Source: Actinomycetes bacterium (lineage in GTDB: Bacteria > Actinomycetota > Acidimicrobiia > Acidimicrobiales > RAAP-2). From it: DNA of 64,000 nt. Below are positions 40,811 to 50,508 of the stretch, piece after piece (positions within the stretch are counted from its first letter, which is position 1; each line of letters opens with the position of its first letter). The stretch is taken from NCBI GenBank assembly GCA_021848365.1, contig JAJZUS010000001.1, positions 62,001-126,000 of the forward strand. The letters run 5' to 3'. The translations under genes and the position numbers were made by a program. The notes beneath the pieces are model-generated. The model saw only the letters and a program-made list of their open reading frames with translations. It did not search any database and was not told the DNA's origin.

Positions 40811-43549
40811 ATGAAAGTACGTGAGTGGTCGTGTTCCACCTTTGGTGTCAAGGTCGCCCCAGACGATCTCGTCGTAACGACACCGCGGGCCACGTGGCAT
40901 CTCGATCGCCGCGAAGAACTTGTCCCGCATGTCCGCCGACGGCTTCTCCGGTATCGGGTCTACGTCGGAAAGTCACAGGTTCTCGCACTGGGACGCTGCA
41001 GCAAAGCTGACGCCGCTGAGCTGACCGCGTGGGTCCTCCTTTGGCGTCTAGTCCCGCAACTTGATGAGACGATTGATTGGGCCGCTCGCACGAAGGCATT
41101 CCTCAAACTCCGGCTCGACGAGCGCCGGTGGGTCACACGGGAGGACGTTGACTCACTTCGCTCCGAGATAGCGCCTCGGGAACTACTTCAGCAATGTCGG
41201 GAATACAACTGCACACACCTGCTCTCTTCGGACGAGCTCGCTGACACGGAACTTGCCGCTGGCGGCCTTCTCACTCTCGTCGATGCCACAAACGAGCAGA
41301 TCACCGAGTTCGAGCTCGAGGACCGCCAGTCGTTCTTTAACAGCATCGAGAAGTCGCCGCTCAGCGAGGAACAAGCGCGGGCGGTCATCTGCTTTGACAA
41401 CCGCGTGCAGGTCCTGGCAGCGGCCGGTTCTGGCAAGACGTCGACAATGGTGGCAAAGGCGGCCTATGCCGTCACTCGAGACTTGGTACCACCTGATCGC
41501 ATCCTCCTGCTCGCCTTCAACAAGGCGGCGGCAGCAGAGCTCCAGCAGCGGATCGAGGCACGCTTCGCAGCAGCGGGAATTCCGGCTAAAGGAGTGAAGG
41601 CTGCCACCTTCCACTCATTCGGCCTGGAAGTCATCGGGAGGGCCACCGGTCGCAAGCCCAGGTTGGCGCGATGGCTCGAGCAGGATAGGGAACTCGAGAT
41701 GGTCATGACCATCGTGGACGACCTTCGAGATCGGCTTCCAACTTTCCGATACAACTGGGACCTCTACCGACTCCTCTTCGCGAGCGCCTCGACCTCGCTC
41801 GAGAGTGCGCAGCCCGATGGCTACGACTCGGCGACAGGGTCGACTGGGTATCGCACGGCGTCCGGCGTGCTCGTCAAAAGCGAGGGCGAACGACTCGTCG
41901 CAGACTTCCTGTTCTTCAATGGCGTCGAGTTCGAGTACGAGCGCCCGTATGCGCACGACGTGGCTGACGCTACGCACTCCCAGTACCAACCGGACTTCTA
42001 CTACCCCAGCATCGACACGTGGCACGAACATTGGGCACTTGACCGCAATGGCAAGCCGCCCTCGGAGTTCATCGGATACGAGCGAGACATGGCTTGGAAG
42101 CGGGAGCTACATCGCACTCGCGGGACGTCACTGATCGAGACCACGTGGGCCGACGTAGTCTTCGGCGACGGCCTTCAAGCATTCGGTGACGAGATGACCC
42201 GCCGAGGGGAACACCTCGACTGGAATCCAGATCGACCGCTCAGGGACAGTTGGCACCAGACCCTCAAGCACGAGGACCTCGCTCGTCTTGTACGTACCTT
42301 CATGTGCCACGTGAAGTCGAATTCTTCGTCGCCGGTTGACATCGAACGTCGACTGGCGAACGAACTCAACTCAGCAGAAGGCTACAGGACTCGTCTATTC
42401 CTCTCTATCTACTGGCCCATCCACGACGAGTGGGAACGACGGCTAGTCGAGGACGGCAGCGTGGACTTCGAAGACATGCTCGTTCGTGCGGGTGAACTCC
42501 TTGAGTCCGGCGCTCTCAATCCGGCCTACGACCTGATCTTGGTCGACGAGTTTCAGGATTCGAGCCAGGCGAGAGCACGTTTGGTGCGTGGCCTAGCCAA
42601 GGGAGCAGGTCGTCACCTCGTCACCGTCGGTGACGACTGGCAATCGATCAATCGTTTTGCTGGCGCAGACCTTTCAGTGATGACGGGTTTCGAGAAGTGG
42701 TTCGGAGTCGGCTCGCAATTGTCGTTGACCACAACGTTCCGGTGCGCGCAGCCAATCTGCGACGTTGCCCGAGCGTTTATCATCAAGAACCCCGAGCAGT
42801 TCGACAAGCCTATGAGATCGTGGCAGCCCAACTCAATGGCGGCCATCACTGTCATCTTCACTAGCAACGAACGCACATCAATTGCGGACCTTGTGAAGCG
42901 ACTGGGCAACGACGTTGATAGCGATACAAGAGGCGAGAGAAGGTCAATTAATGTCCTTGGTCGATACGGATTTCAGCGAGACAACATGCCCCGGTCAGTG
43001 CCGGACGGTCTCGACCTCACATTCCGAACAATCCATGGCTCCAAAGGGCTAGAAGCCGACTACATCATCATCCCCGGAATGACCACCGGGACATATGGGT
43101 TTCCCTCCAATGTCGTGGACGACCCGGTACTCGAATTAGCGATGCCAAGACCTGAGACATTCGCACACGCTGAGGAGCGCCGTCTCTTCTATGTCGCGCT
43201 CACCCGAGCCCGCCACGGCGTCTTCCTCTTAGCGCCTGTAGATCGACCATCACCGTTCGTGGTTGAGTTGATGGCGGACCCACATGTATCTGTCGAAAGT
43301 GACGATGGGCCGTCGGTGAGCATCTGTCCTAAGTGCCACCAGGGGACGCTCGTACAGCGTTCCGGCCGATACGGAGCATTTTCGGGGTGCAGTCGCTTCC
43401 CGGCCTGCGACTACAGAGTTGCTGCGAAGTGCCCTGCGTGCGGCACCGGAAGGCTCGTATCTCGCCGGGGCCCATACAGCGAGTTCATCGGTTGCTCCAA
43501 CTATCCACAGTGCCACCACACTCAGAGACGTGGGCAATCTCTCCCTTGA
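40811..43549 (+). CDS. UvrD/HelD-like superfamily 1 helicase with nuclease-like insertion and C-terminal topoisomerase-type C4 zinc fingers
   Basis: 912 aa; VLAAAGSGKTSTMVAKAAYA, LILVDEFQDSSQARARLV, FRTIHGSKGLEADYIII; YQPDFYYPSIDTWHEHWAL; two CPxC-x17-C-x5-C fingers near the C-terminus. Confidence 0.88.
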   Translation: MKVREWSCSTFGVKVAPDDLVVTTPRATWHLDRREELVPHVRRRLLRYRVYVGKSQVLALGRCSKADAAELTAWVLLWRLVPQLDETIDWAARTKAFLKLRLDERRWVTREDVDSLRSEIAPRELLQQCREYNCTHLLSSDELADTELAAGGLLTLVDATNEQITEFELEDRQSFFNSIEKSPLSEEQARAVICFDNRVQVLAAAGSGKTSTMVAKAAYAVTRDLVPPDRILLLAFNKAAAAELQQRIEARFAAAGIPAKGVKAATFHSFGLEVIGRATGRKPRLARWLEQDRELEMVMTIVDDLRDRLPTFRYNWDLYRLLFASASTSLESAQPDGYDSATGSTGYRTASGVLVKSEGERLVADFLFFNGVEFEYERPYAHDVADATHSQYQPDFYYPSIDTWHEHWALDRNGKPPSEFIGYERDMAWKRELHRTRGTSLIETTWADVVFGDGLQAFGDEMTRRGEHLDWNPDRPLRDSWHQTLKHEDLARLVRTFMCHVKSNSSSPVDIERRLANELNSAEGYRTRLFLSIYWPIHDEWERRLVEDGSVDFEDMLVRAGELLESGALNPAYDLILVDEFQDSSQARARLVRGLAKGAGRHLVTVGDDWQSINRFAGADLSVMTGFEKWFGVGSQLSLTTTFRCAQPICDVARAFIIKNPEQFDKPMRSWQPNSMAAITVIFTSNERTSIADLVKRLGNDVDSDTRGERRSINVLGRYGFQRDNMPRSVPDGLDLTFRTIHGSKGLEADYIIIPGMTTGTYGFPSNVVDDPVLELAMPRPETFAHAEERRLFYVALTRARHGVFLLAPVDRPSPFVVELMADPHVSVESDDGPSVSICPKCHQGTLVQRSGRYGAFSGCSRFPACDYRVAAKCPACGTGRLVSRRGPYSEFIGCSNYPQCHHTQRRGQSLP

Positions 43550-43926
43550 TTCATTTGACTGACGACTACTTCGCTTGACGCTGGGGTTCGCGAGCTCAAT
43601 AGGGGGCGACTCGGGAAGTGGACGCCCCCAAGGATTGGCCACCAGGGTGACGAGAGGTGAGAAGTCGCCGCCTTCAAGGTCGGCACGCCCTTCTCGTCGT
43701 TGACGGTCGCGAGGGGAATGATCCAGACGTCGGTTCCGTAGCGCTTCGAGCAGGAAGGGCGGCCGCAGATCGGCGTTCCTCGCCGGCGCCCCGCGTTCGG
43801 TCGGATCGATCGCCAACCTCGAGATTCGCCGCTACCCCGAGAACCTCACGGCGTGATGAAGACACTTGACAAGACCACCTGGCATTCATATCCTCTTAGG
43901 ATTACAGGTTTACCCGGGGGGGCAAC

Positions 43927-45348
43927 ATGGATGATCTGACCGAACACTCGTCGCGTACGGATGAGGGTTCCCAGAAGAGGGCCCGCGACATCGAGCGCCA
44001 CGGCATCAATCTCATCCCGGAGTCCGACCGCAAGATGAGCCTGAGTCAGCTCTTCTGGGTGTGGTTCGGCGCCAACGTGATCTACGTCTACATCATCGAC
44101 GGTGCTCTCATCGTGGGATTCGGACTGAGCTTCTGGCCGGCGATGGCCGTCGTCCTCCTCGGGAATCTCTTCTACGTCCTGCTCGGTCTCACGTCCGTAG
44201 CGGGCTCACGGGCCGGCACGGCCATGCTCGTGGTATCACGAGCGGCCTTCGGCCTGGTCGGCAATCGCGTCGTCGCCTTCCTGAGCTGGCTGACCGCCGT
44301 CGGCTGGGAAGCGGTGAACATCGTCATCGGCACCCTCTCTCTCGTCGAACTCGTGCAGTTGACCGGCGTGAACGGAGGAGCGGGGCTCAAGCTCGCGTGC
44401 CTCGTCGCGATCATCGCCCTGACCTTCAGCGTCACGATCTTCGGTCACGCGATGATCACTCTCGTCAACCGCTTCTTGTCCTACGTACTAGGACTCGGAA
44501 CCCTCGTCCTGGGCATCTACGTGGTTCCCAAGATCCACCTCGGCTTCCGACCCCACCCCCTGCCGGGCATCTCCGGGACGGGAGCCTTCCTGTTGGCCCT
44601 CCTCGTCATGACCGCCGCACCCGTCTCCTGGTACAACTGCGGCTCGGACTACTCGCGCTATCTCCCCACGAAGACTCGGGGTTCACGCATCGCGGTGGCG
44701 ACGGCACTCGGCGGCTTCATTCCGAGCGTCCTCATCACCTTCGTCGGTGTCGCCGCGTCCACCGCGACCGACATGTCGAACCCCATCAGTGGGCTGCAGC
44801 ACCTAGTCCCCTCCTGGTTCTTCGCCGTCTACCTCGCGGTCATCGTCGGTGGGACGATCACCAACAACTTCCTCAACACGTACTCGTCCTCGATGAGTCT
44901 GCTGACTCTGGGTCTGCGCATGAAGCGCTACAAGGCGGTCTTCATCGACGCCAGCCTCGGGACCGCGATGTCGGCGTACGCGCTCTTCGTCAGTGACTTC
45001 ACCAACTCCTTCATCAACTTCCTCAACCTGATGGTGCTGTGGCTGGCCCCCTGGTGCGGCGTCTACCTGGCCGATGCGTGGCTGAGGAGGGGTCGGTACG
45101 AGGCACCGGCCCTTCACACGGTGGGCGGTCGATACTGGTACACGAAGGGGTGGAACGTCCCCGCGATCGCCTGGCTGGCCATCGGGGGACTCGCCGCCTC
45201 GCTCTTCTCGGCGAACGCCGAATGGCAAGGGCCATTCGTGAACAGCCTCGGTGGTGGCGACCTCTCGATCTTCGTCGGCCTGTTCGTCGCGGGACTGGGT
45301 TACTACGCCACTCAGCGCAATCGAGTGGACCGCGAACTGACGGCGTGA
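43927..45348 (+). CDS. NCS1 family (cytosine/purine-type) permease
   Basis: SLSQLFWVWFGANVIYVYIIDGAL...GSRAGTAMLVVSRAAFGLVGNRVVAFLSWLTAVGWEAVN; polytopic. Confidence 0.85.
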   Translation: MDDLTEHSSRTDEGSQKRARDIERHGINLIPESDRKMSLSQLFWVWFGANVIYVYIIDGALIVGFGLSFWPAMAVVLLGNLFYVLLGLTSVAGSRAGTAMLVVSRAAFGLVGNRVVAFLSWLTAVGWEAVNIVIGTLSLVELVQLTGVNGGAGLKLACLVAIIALTFSVTIFGHAMITLVNRFLSYVLGLGTLVLGIYVVPKIHLGFRPHPLPGISGTGAFLLALLVMTAAPVSWYNCGSDYSRYLPTKTRGSRIAVATALGGFIPSVLITFVGVAASTATDMSNPISGLQHLVPSWFFAVYLAVIVGGTITNNFLNTYSSSMSLLTLGLRMKRYKAVFIDASLGTAMSAYALFVSDFTNSFINFLNLMVLWLAPWCGVYLADAWLRRGRYEAPALHTVGGRYWYTKGWNVPAIAWLAIGGLAASLFSANAEWQGPFVNSLGGGDLSIFVGLFVAGLGYYATQRNRVDRELTA

Positions 45349-45441
45349 TCCGGGGGATCGAATGGGCACGCGCGCGGTCGAGGTCCCCGCTCCTCGCGTT
45401 CGTGACCGGGAGCTCTAACGTCTCGAACAGGAGGGGTGACG

Positions 45442-46386
45442 ATGTCCGCATCGATTGAGAACCAGCACTACCCGGACACCGAGTGGGGTGACCCCCATCC
45501 CCGTCGTGAGTGGTTCCACGTGCGCCAGCTCGATCCGGGCGTGCACCTGATCTCCGAGCCCGGTCACGTCAACTCGTACCTCGTCGAAGGCTCCGACGTC
45601 GCCTATCTGCTCGACACGGGACTGGGCGTCGCCAACATTCGCCGGGTGGCGGAGAGCCTCTCCGGCAAGCCCCTCGAGGTCATCAACACCCACTACCACT
45701 TCGACCACACAGGGGGGAATCGACTCTTCGAGAGGATCTCGATCCACGAGAGCGGCGCCGAGCTGCTGCAGCGTCCGGCGTCCCCGGAGACGGCGTCGGC
45801 GTACATGGAGTACACCCAGCGACTTCTGGAGGCGTGGGTCAACTACAAGGAGTCGGACGACGTGTACTTCCACCTTCTGACGGCCGAGCGGCTGCTGCGC
45901 CCCCTGCCCGAGGGCTTCGATCCGTCCGACTACCAGATCGTCCCCACGGTGCCCACGCGGCTGCTCCACGACGACGACGTCCTCGACCTCGGGGGGCGCC
46001 AGCTTCGCGTCCTCCACACCCCCGGCCACTCTCCCGACAGCATCTGCCTCTTCGACGAGAAGAACGGCCTGCTGTTTGGCGGCGACACGATCAACACGGG
46101 GCCCATCTACGCCCAGACGGACGAGTCCGATCTCGAGGCCTTCGCCCGCTCGACGGCTCGACTCGCCGATCTGGCTTCGTCCGTCAGCCGCGTCTTCGTC
46201 TGCCACTTCATGCGGATGGAGAACCCGCCCGTCCTGCTTCGAGAGGTCGCCGACGGATTCCAACGGATTCTGGACGGGAGCGCGACGTACCGCCGCAACG
46301 TGGACACGTACAACTCGCCGGTGCGGGAGGCGTGCTTCGACAACTTCTCGGTCTTCATCAGCGAGAGCGCCGAGCTCGGCGACTGA
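45442..46386 (+). CDS. MBL-fold metallohydrolase
   Basis: VINTHYHFDHTGGNRLF (HxHxDH), HTPGHSPDSICLFDEKNGLLFGGDTI. Confidence 0.9.
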   Translation: MSASIENQHYPDTEWGDPHPRREWFHVRQLDPGVHLISEPGHVNSYLVEGSDVAYLLDTGLGVANIRRVAESLSGKPLEVINTHYHFDHTGGNRLFERISIHESGAELLQRPASPETASAYMEYTQRLLEAWVNYKESDDVYFHLLTAERLLRPLPEGFDPSDYQIVPTVPTRLLHDDDVLDLGGRQLRVLHTPGHSPDSICLFDEKNGLLFGGDTINTGPIYAQTDESDLEAFARSTARLADLASSVSRVFVCHFMRMENPPVLLREVADGFQRILDGSATYRRNVDTYNSPVREACFDNFSVFISESAELGD

Positions 46387-46730
46387 CGTCGGCGCCGTGC
46401 GGCGACGGGTCGGTGCTCGGCTGTTCGGATGCAATGAACGGGTCGCGCCGCCGTGGGTGGGACGACCCATTCTCGCGACCGCGTCACCTCGAACGAACGA
46501 CGCGTCCACCCCGATTCGCCGCCGCCGGCCGCGATCCGCGCCCCACCGGGACCGATGTGGCCGAGGTCGACGACTCGGCGGTGGCGTCGTTCCCACCCTC
46601 GAGGTCGAGTACCGCGGGACGCGATCCAACGACGACGTTCGATGGTGTCCCCCGTTCGGAGTCCGTTATTCTGACGTTGCCCCTCGTCCCACGGTGGAGC
46701 GAGTGCTCACACGAAGGGCAAGTGAGCGTC

Positions 46731-47534
46731 ATGCGTAAGAGTGGAGTCTCCGACAACCAGAAGGTCTTGGACCGGATGCGTCGGATCGACACCCTCAGTC
46801 CGGTCCCCTACTACTACCAGCTCCAAGAGGCACTCAAGCAGGAGATCGATGCGGGTTCGTGGCGACCCGGGGATCGGCTTCCCTCGGAGTCGGAGCTCTC
46901 GACGGAGTTCGGGATCAGCCGCACGGTGATCCGTCAGGCCCTCGACGTCCTCGAGGCTGACGCCCAGGTGAGGCGAATCAAGGGGAAGGGGGCATTCGTC
47001 TCCGAGCCCAAGCTCCTCTACCAGATACCGCCGACCGGGGACGAGATCTCCACGGGGGGCGGTGACGTCTCGGCCAAGGTCATACGCGTCATCGACGCAT
47101 CACGGACGACGGTGAACGACAGTCTCCTCCAGATCCTCGAACTGACGACGAGATCCGAGGTCTTCGAGTTGACCGTGCTCCAAGCGGTCCATGACACGCC
47201 CGCGTCCCTCAGCCACCTGTACCTCCGCGTCGACGCGTCGCCGGCGCTGCTGACACTCGCCGAGACCGACCAGCTACCCGAGGTGCGCGCCGATGAGGAC
47301 GACGCCCTCGTCCAGCTGTCCCGCCGATACCACATCGATGCGGCGTACTCGGAGGTCACCGTCGAGGCCACGTCGGCGAACAAGTTCGAAGCCGATACCC
47401 TCCTGATCGAAGTCGGCCGCCCGATGTTCCTGCTGAGCAGCAGGGTCAAGCGGACCGACGGCCTCACGCTCGGCTTCATGCGCTCCGTCGTGCGAACCGA
47501 CTACTTCCGGTTCTCCATCCGCATCGACCACTGA
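46731..47534 (+). CDS. GntR family transcriptional regulator (UTRA type)
   Basis: YYYQLQEALKQEIDAGSWRPGDRLPSESELSTEFGISRTVIRQALDVLEADAQVRRIKGKGAFV. Confidence 0.9.
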   Translation: MRKSGVSDNQKVLDRMRRIDTLSPVPYYYQLQEALKQEIDAGSWRPGDRLPSESELSTEFGISRTVIRQALDVLEADAQVRRIKGKGAFVSEPKLLYQIPPTGDEISTGGGDVSAKVIRVIDASRTTVNDSLLQILELTTRSEVFELTVLQAVHDTPASLSHLYLRVDASPALLTLAETDQLPEVRADEDDALVQLSRRYHIDAAYSEVTVEATSANKFEADTLLIEVGRPMFLLSSRVKRTDGLTLGFMRSVVRTDYFRFSIRIDH

Positions 47535-47749
47535 GGCTCTCTCGCATCCGAGCGACTTCCCCGGGTCCTCGAGTGATCCGCGCACCACCACGTCGACACG
47601 AGCCACTCACGGAGATGTCCGACGATGGTCCCGACCCGGAGCCGTGGACCCCCTATCTGGCCGCTCCTCGCCTTCGTCAGCGGAGGCGACAGTGCCCCCG
47701 TCGCAACCCCGTGTCCCCGCTCGAGGGGACGACGGACCGATGGGATCGG

Positions 47750-48400
47750 TCAGTTACCCGTGACGAGCTCGTTACCCCTCAGGAGTCGGGTCGCCATGTC
47801 GGCGTAGAGCTCGGCGATCTGGTCCAGCGTCAAGGAGCCGTCGGGTCGATACCACTGCGCCACGCCGATCCCCATCTCCAAAATCGCGTAGACCGCCACC
47901 CGGGGTGACGGTATCGAGAACTCCCCGCTGTCGAGACCCTCTTGGATGAGCTGGCGCCACTTGTTCTCGTAAGCGCTGCGCAGGCTCACGACCACGTCGC
48001 GCGCCGGTCGCTCGAGGCTCGGGATCTCCCGATTGCCGATGCGGACCTCGCGAGGATGCACCGCGTGGTAGCGGACGTGGGCCTCCATGGCCTGGCACAC
48101 GCGCCGGGAGGGGCTGCCCGTCGTCGTCGCCCGGTCGAACTCCTCGTTGAGCTCGCGCATGGTCGTCACCATGATGTCGACGAGGATCTCGTGCTTGGAC
48201 TTCAGATGGTTGTAGAGGCTGGGCCCTCGGACGCCCACGAGCCGGCCGATGTCTTCCATGCTCGTCGCGTGATACCCGCGCTCGGCGAACAGCGTTAGCG
48301 CGGCTTCACGAATGTCGACGAGGCGATCCCCTCGGGAGACGGGACGCCCCGAGACCCGGCCGCCATTCGTGGTCTCCGCGCTCGATTGGCCTTCAGTCAT
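47750..48400 (-). CDS. TetR family transcriptional regulator
   Basis: RLVDIREAALTLFAERGYHATSMEDIGRLVGVRGPSLYNHLKSKHEILVDIM. Confidence 0.92.
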   Translation of the reverse strand: MTEGQSSAETTNGGRVSGRPVSRGDRLVDIREAALTLFAERGYHATSMEDIGRLVGVRGPSLYNHLKSKHEILVDIMVTTMRELNEEFDRATTTGSPSRRVCQAMEAHVRYHAVHPREVRIGNREIPSLERPARDVVVSLRSAYENKWRQLIQEGLDSGEFSIPSPRVAVYAILEMGIGVAQWYRPDGSLTLDQIAELYADMATRLLRGNELVTGN

Positions 48401-48865
48401 GTTCCGATCCGCCGCATGCCGCGCCAGCCAGGGTCGATCGATCGTCCCCGTCTGTCGCCTCGGTGGGCCGCTGATGGCCAACCGGGTTCGCCCGGGCCCT
48501 CGTTGATGGCCGGAGCTCTCTGCTGGAAGACGGTACACCGACCCTCGCCGGTGAGCGCTGATGATACGCGCCGGTCGCGGCGAGTGGTCGTCGGATCTCG
48601 CAGAGGCCCGGAGGTGTCGCGCCCGACCACGGCTTCCGGCCGATCCCCCGGGGTCACCGCTCTCAGTGTCGACGGTCAGCGACCGAATGGGTGGGACGCG
48701 TACGGTCGGGCCGCTCCGCTCGTGGTCGGCGTCTCGCCACCCGGCTTCCGGCCCGAGGCCGACCACAGACGGGAGCTGCGCCCGACGGGCGGACGCCGCA
48801 CCCCCTCGATCAGCACCTTCGGGTGGCCGAGGACATTCTTCGCACGGGTGACGTCGCTGCACTAA

Positions 48866-48889
48866 GGTAACTAATGAGTATTAGTTACC
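48866..48889. promoter_or_regulatory. Inverted repeat GGTAACTAAT-GAGT-ATTAGTTACC, candidate TetR operator
   Basis: Perfect 10-bp arms in the intergenic region between divergent TetR and dehydratase genes. Confidence 0.75.
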
Positions 48890-48929
48890 CACGAGTGGGC
48901 GCCAACGCCGCCTACGGGAAGGGAGCGCA

Positions 48930-50435
48930 GTGGCCCTCAAGACCCCCCTGGAGTACGTCGACAGCCTCCGTCGACTGAAGATCCGCGCCTACGTCGGCGG
49001 CGAGATGGTGGACAACGTCGTGGACCACCCGCTCGTCGCCCCGCACATCAACACGGTCGCGAAGACCTACGAACTGGCCCACGACCCCGAGCACCGCGAC
49101 GTGATGACGGCGATCAGTCACCTGTCCGGAGAGCGGATCCACCGCTACACCCACATCTTCCAGAATCCCGACGACCTGGTGAAGAAGATCCAGATGCTGC
49201 GCTTACTCGGCCAGACGACCGGGACCTGCTTCCAGCGCTGCGTCGGCCTCGACGCGCTCAACGCCGCCTACGCCGTCTCCTACGAGATCGACCAGGCCAA
49301 GGGCACCGACTACCACCAGCGCTTCACGAAGTACCTCGAGTACGTCCAGCGCGAGGACCTGATGCTGGCCGGCGCGATGACGGACCCGAAGGGCCACCGA
49401 GCGAAGAAGCCGTCGCAGCAGGCCGACCCCGACCAGTTCGTCCACGTGGTGGAGCAGCGGCCCGACGGCGTCGTCATCCGAGGGGCCAAGGTGCACAACA
49501 CCGGCGGCATCAACTCCCACGAGGTCCTCGTCCTGCCCGGAACGGGACTCGCGCCCGGCGAGGAGGAGTTCGCGATCGCGTGCGCCGTCCCCGCGGACGC
49601 GGAGGGAGTCCTCTTCGTGTTCGGACGCCAGTCCAACGACTCGCGCAAGCTCGAGGGTTCGTGGGACATCGGGAACACCCGTTTCGGGGTCGTCGGCGGC
49701 GAGGCGATGGTCGTCTTCGACGACGTCTTCGTGCCCAACGAGCGCGTCTTCATGAACGGCGAGGTCGAGCACTGCGGGACACTGGTGAACTACTTCGCCA
49801 CGTGGCACCGAGCGAACTACGGCGGCTGTAAGGGTGGGAACGCCGACGTGCTCATCGGCGCGACGGCCAAGATGACCCGGATCCTCGGGACCGATCGCAA
49901 CGCCATCGTGAAGGACAAGCTCATCGAGATGATCCACCGGAACGAGACCACTTACGCGTCGGCCATCGGGTCGAGTGCGCTGGGGTACCAGTTGCCGTGC
50001 GGCTCGTACATGGTCGACCCCATCCTGGCGAACACCGTCAAGCAGAACATCACGAGGAACGTCTACGAGATCGGGCGGATCAGCCACGACCTCGCCGGAG
50101 GGTTCCTCGCCACGATGCCGGACGCCGCCTCGTTCGAGCACCCCGAGGTCGCCCAGTGGGTCCGCAAGTACTACGGGGCCAATCCCGAGTACGACGTCAC
50201 CGAACGCATCCGTGTGGGCCGCTACATCGAGAACATGACCAGCGTCACCACCATGGTCGAGGCCATGCACGGAGCGGGGTCACCCCAAGCCCAGCGGATC
50301 GTCATGCTCGGCCTGGCCGACCTCGAGGGGAAGGTCAAGCTGGCCGACGAGGTGATCTACGGCACCGACGACGTGCCCGGCCTGGCCCTGCCCCCGGTCA
50401 ACGAGCCACCGTCGAGCGACGGATCCGATCTCTAG
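48930..50435 (+). CDS. 4-hydroxybutyryl-CoA dehydratase-like (4-hydroxyphenylacetate 3-hydroxylase superfamily) flavoprotein
   Basis: TGTCFQRCVGLDALNA (CxxxC) and WHRANYGGCKGG (H-x6-C) correspond to the Fe-S ligands of AbfD; start GTG 48930. Confidence 0.85.
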   Translation: MALKTPLEYVDSLRRLKIRAYVGGEMVDNVVDHPLVAPHINTVAKTYELAHDPEHRDVMTAISHLSGERIHRYTHIFQNPDDLVKKIQMLRLLGQTTGTCFQRCVGLDALNAAYAVSYEIDQAKGTDYHQRFTKYLEYVQREDLMLAGAMTDPKGHRAKKPSQQADPDQFVHVVEQRPDGVVIRGAKVHNTGGINSHEVLVLPGTGLAPGEEEFAIACAVPADAEGVLFVFGRQSNDSRKLEGSWDIGNTRFGVVGGEAMVVFDDVFVPNERVFMNGEVEHCGTLVNYFATWHRANYGGCKGGNADVLIGATAKMTRILGTDRNAIVKDKLIEMIHRNETTYASAIGSSALGYQLPCGSYMVDPILANTVKQNITRNVYEIGRISHDLAGGFLATMPDAASFEHPEVAQWVRKYYGANPEYDVTERIRVGRYIENMTSVTTMVEAMHGAGSPQAQRIVMLGLADLEGKVKLADEVIYGTDDVPGLALPPVNEPPSSDGSDL

Positions 50436-50508
50436 TCACCCCGTACCCGTTCCCCCCGCCCCGGTGGGGAGCACGGGTCCCGCGTCCGCAACACAGTTAA
50501 GGAGTGTC

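Noticed and set aside
43250-43816. 188-aa minus ORF at the end of the helicase gene
   Set aside because: Overlaps the zinc-finger coding end antisense, no recognisable motif and no good start context
43890-43902. ATCCT-CTT-AGGAT dyad upstream of the NCS1 permease
   Set aside because: Arms only 5 bp; not distinguishable from chance without comparative data
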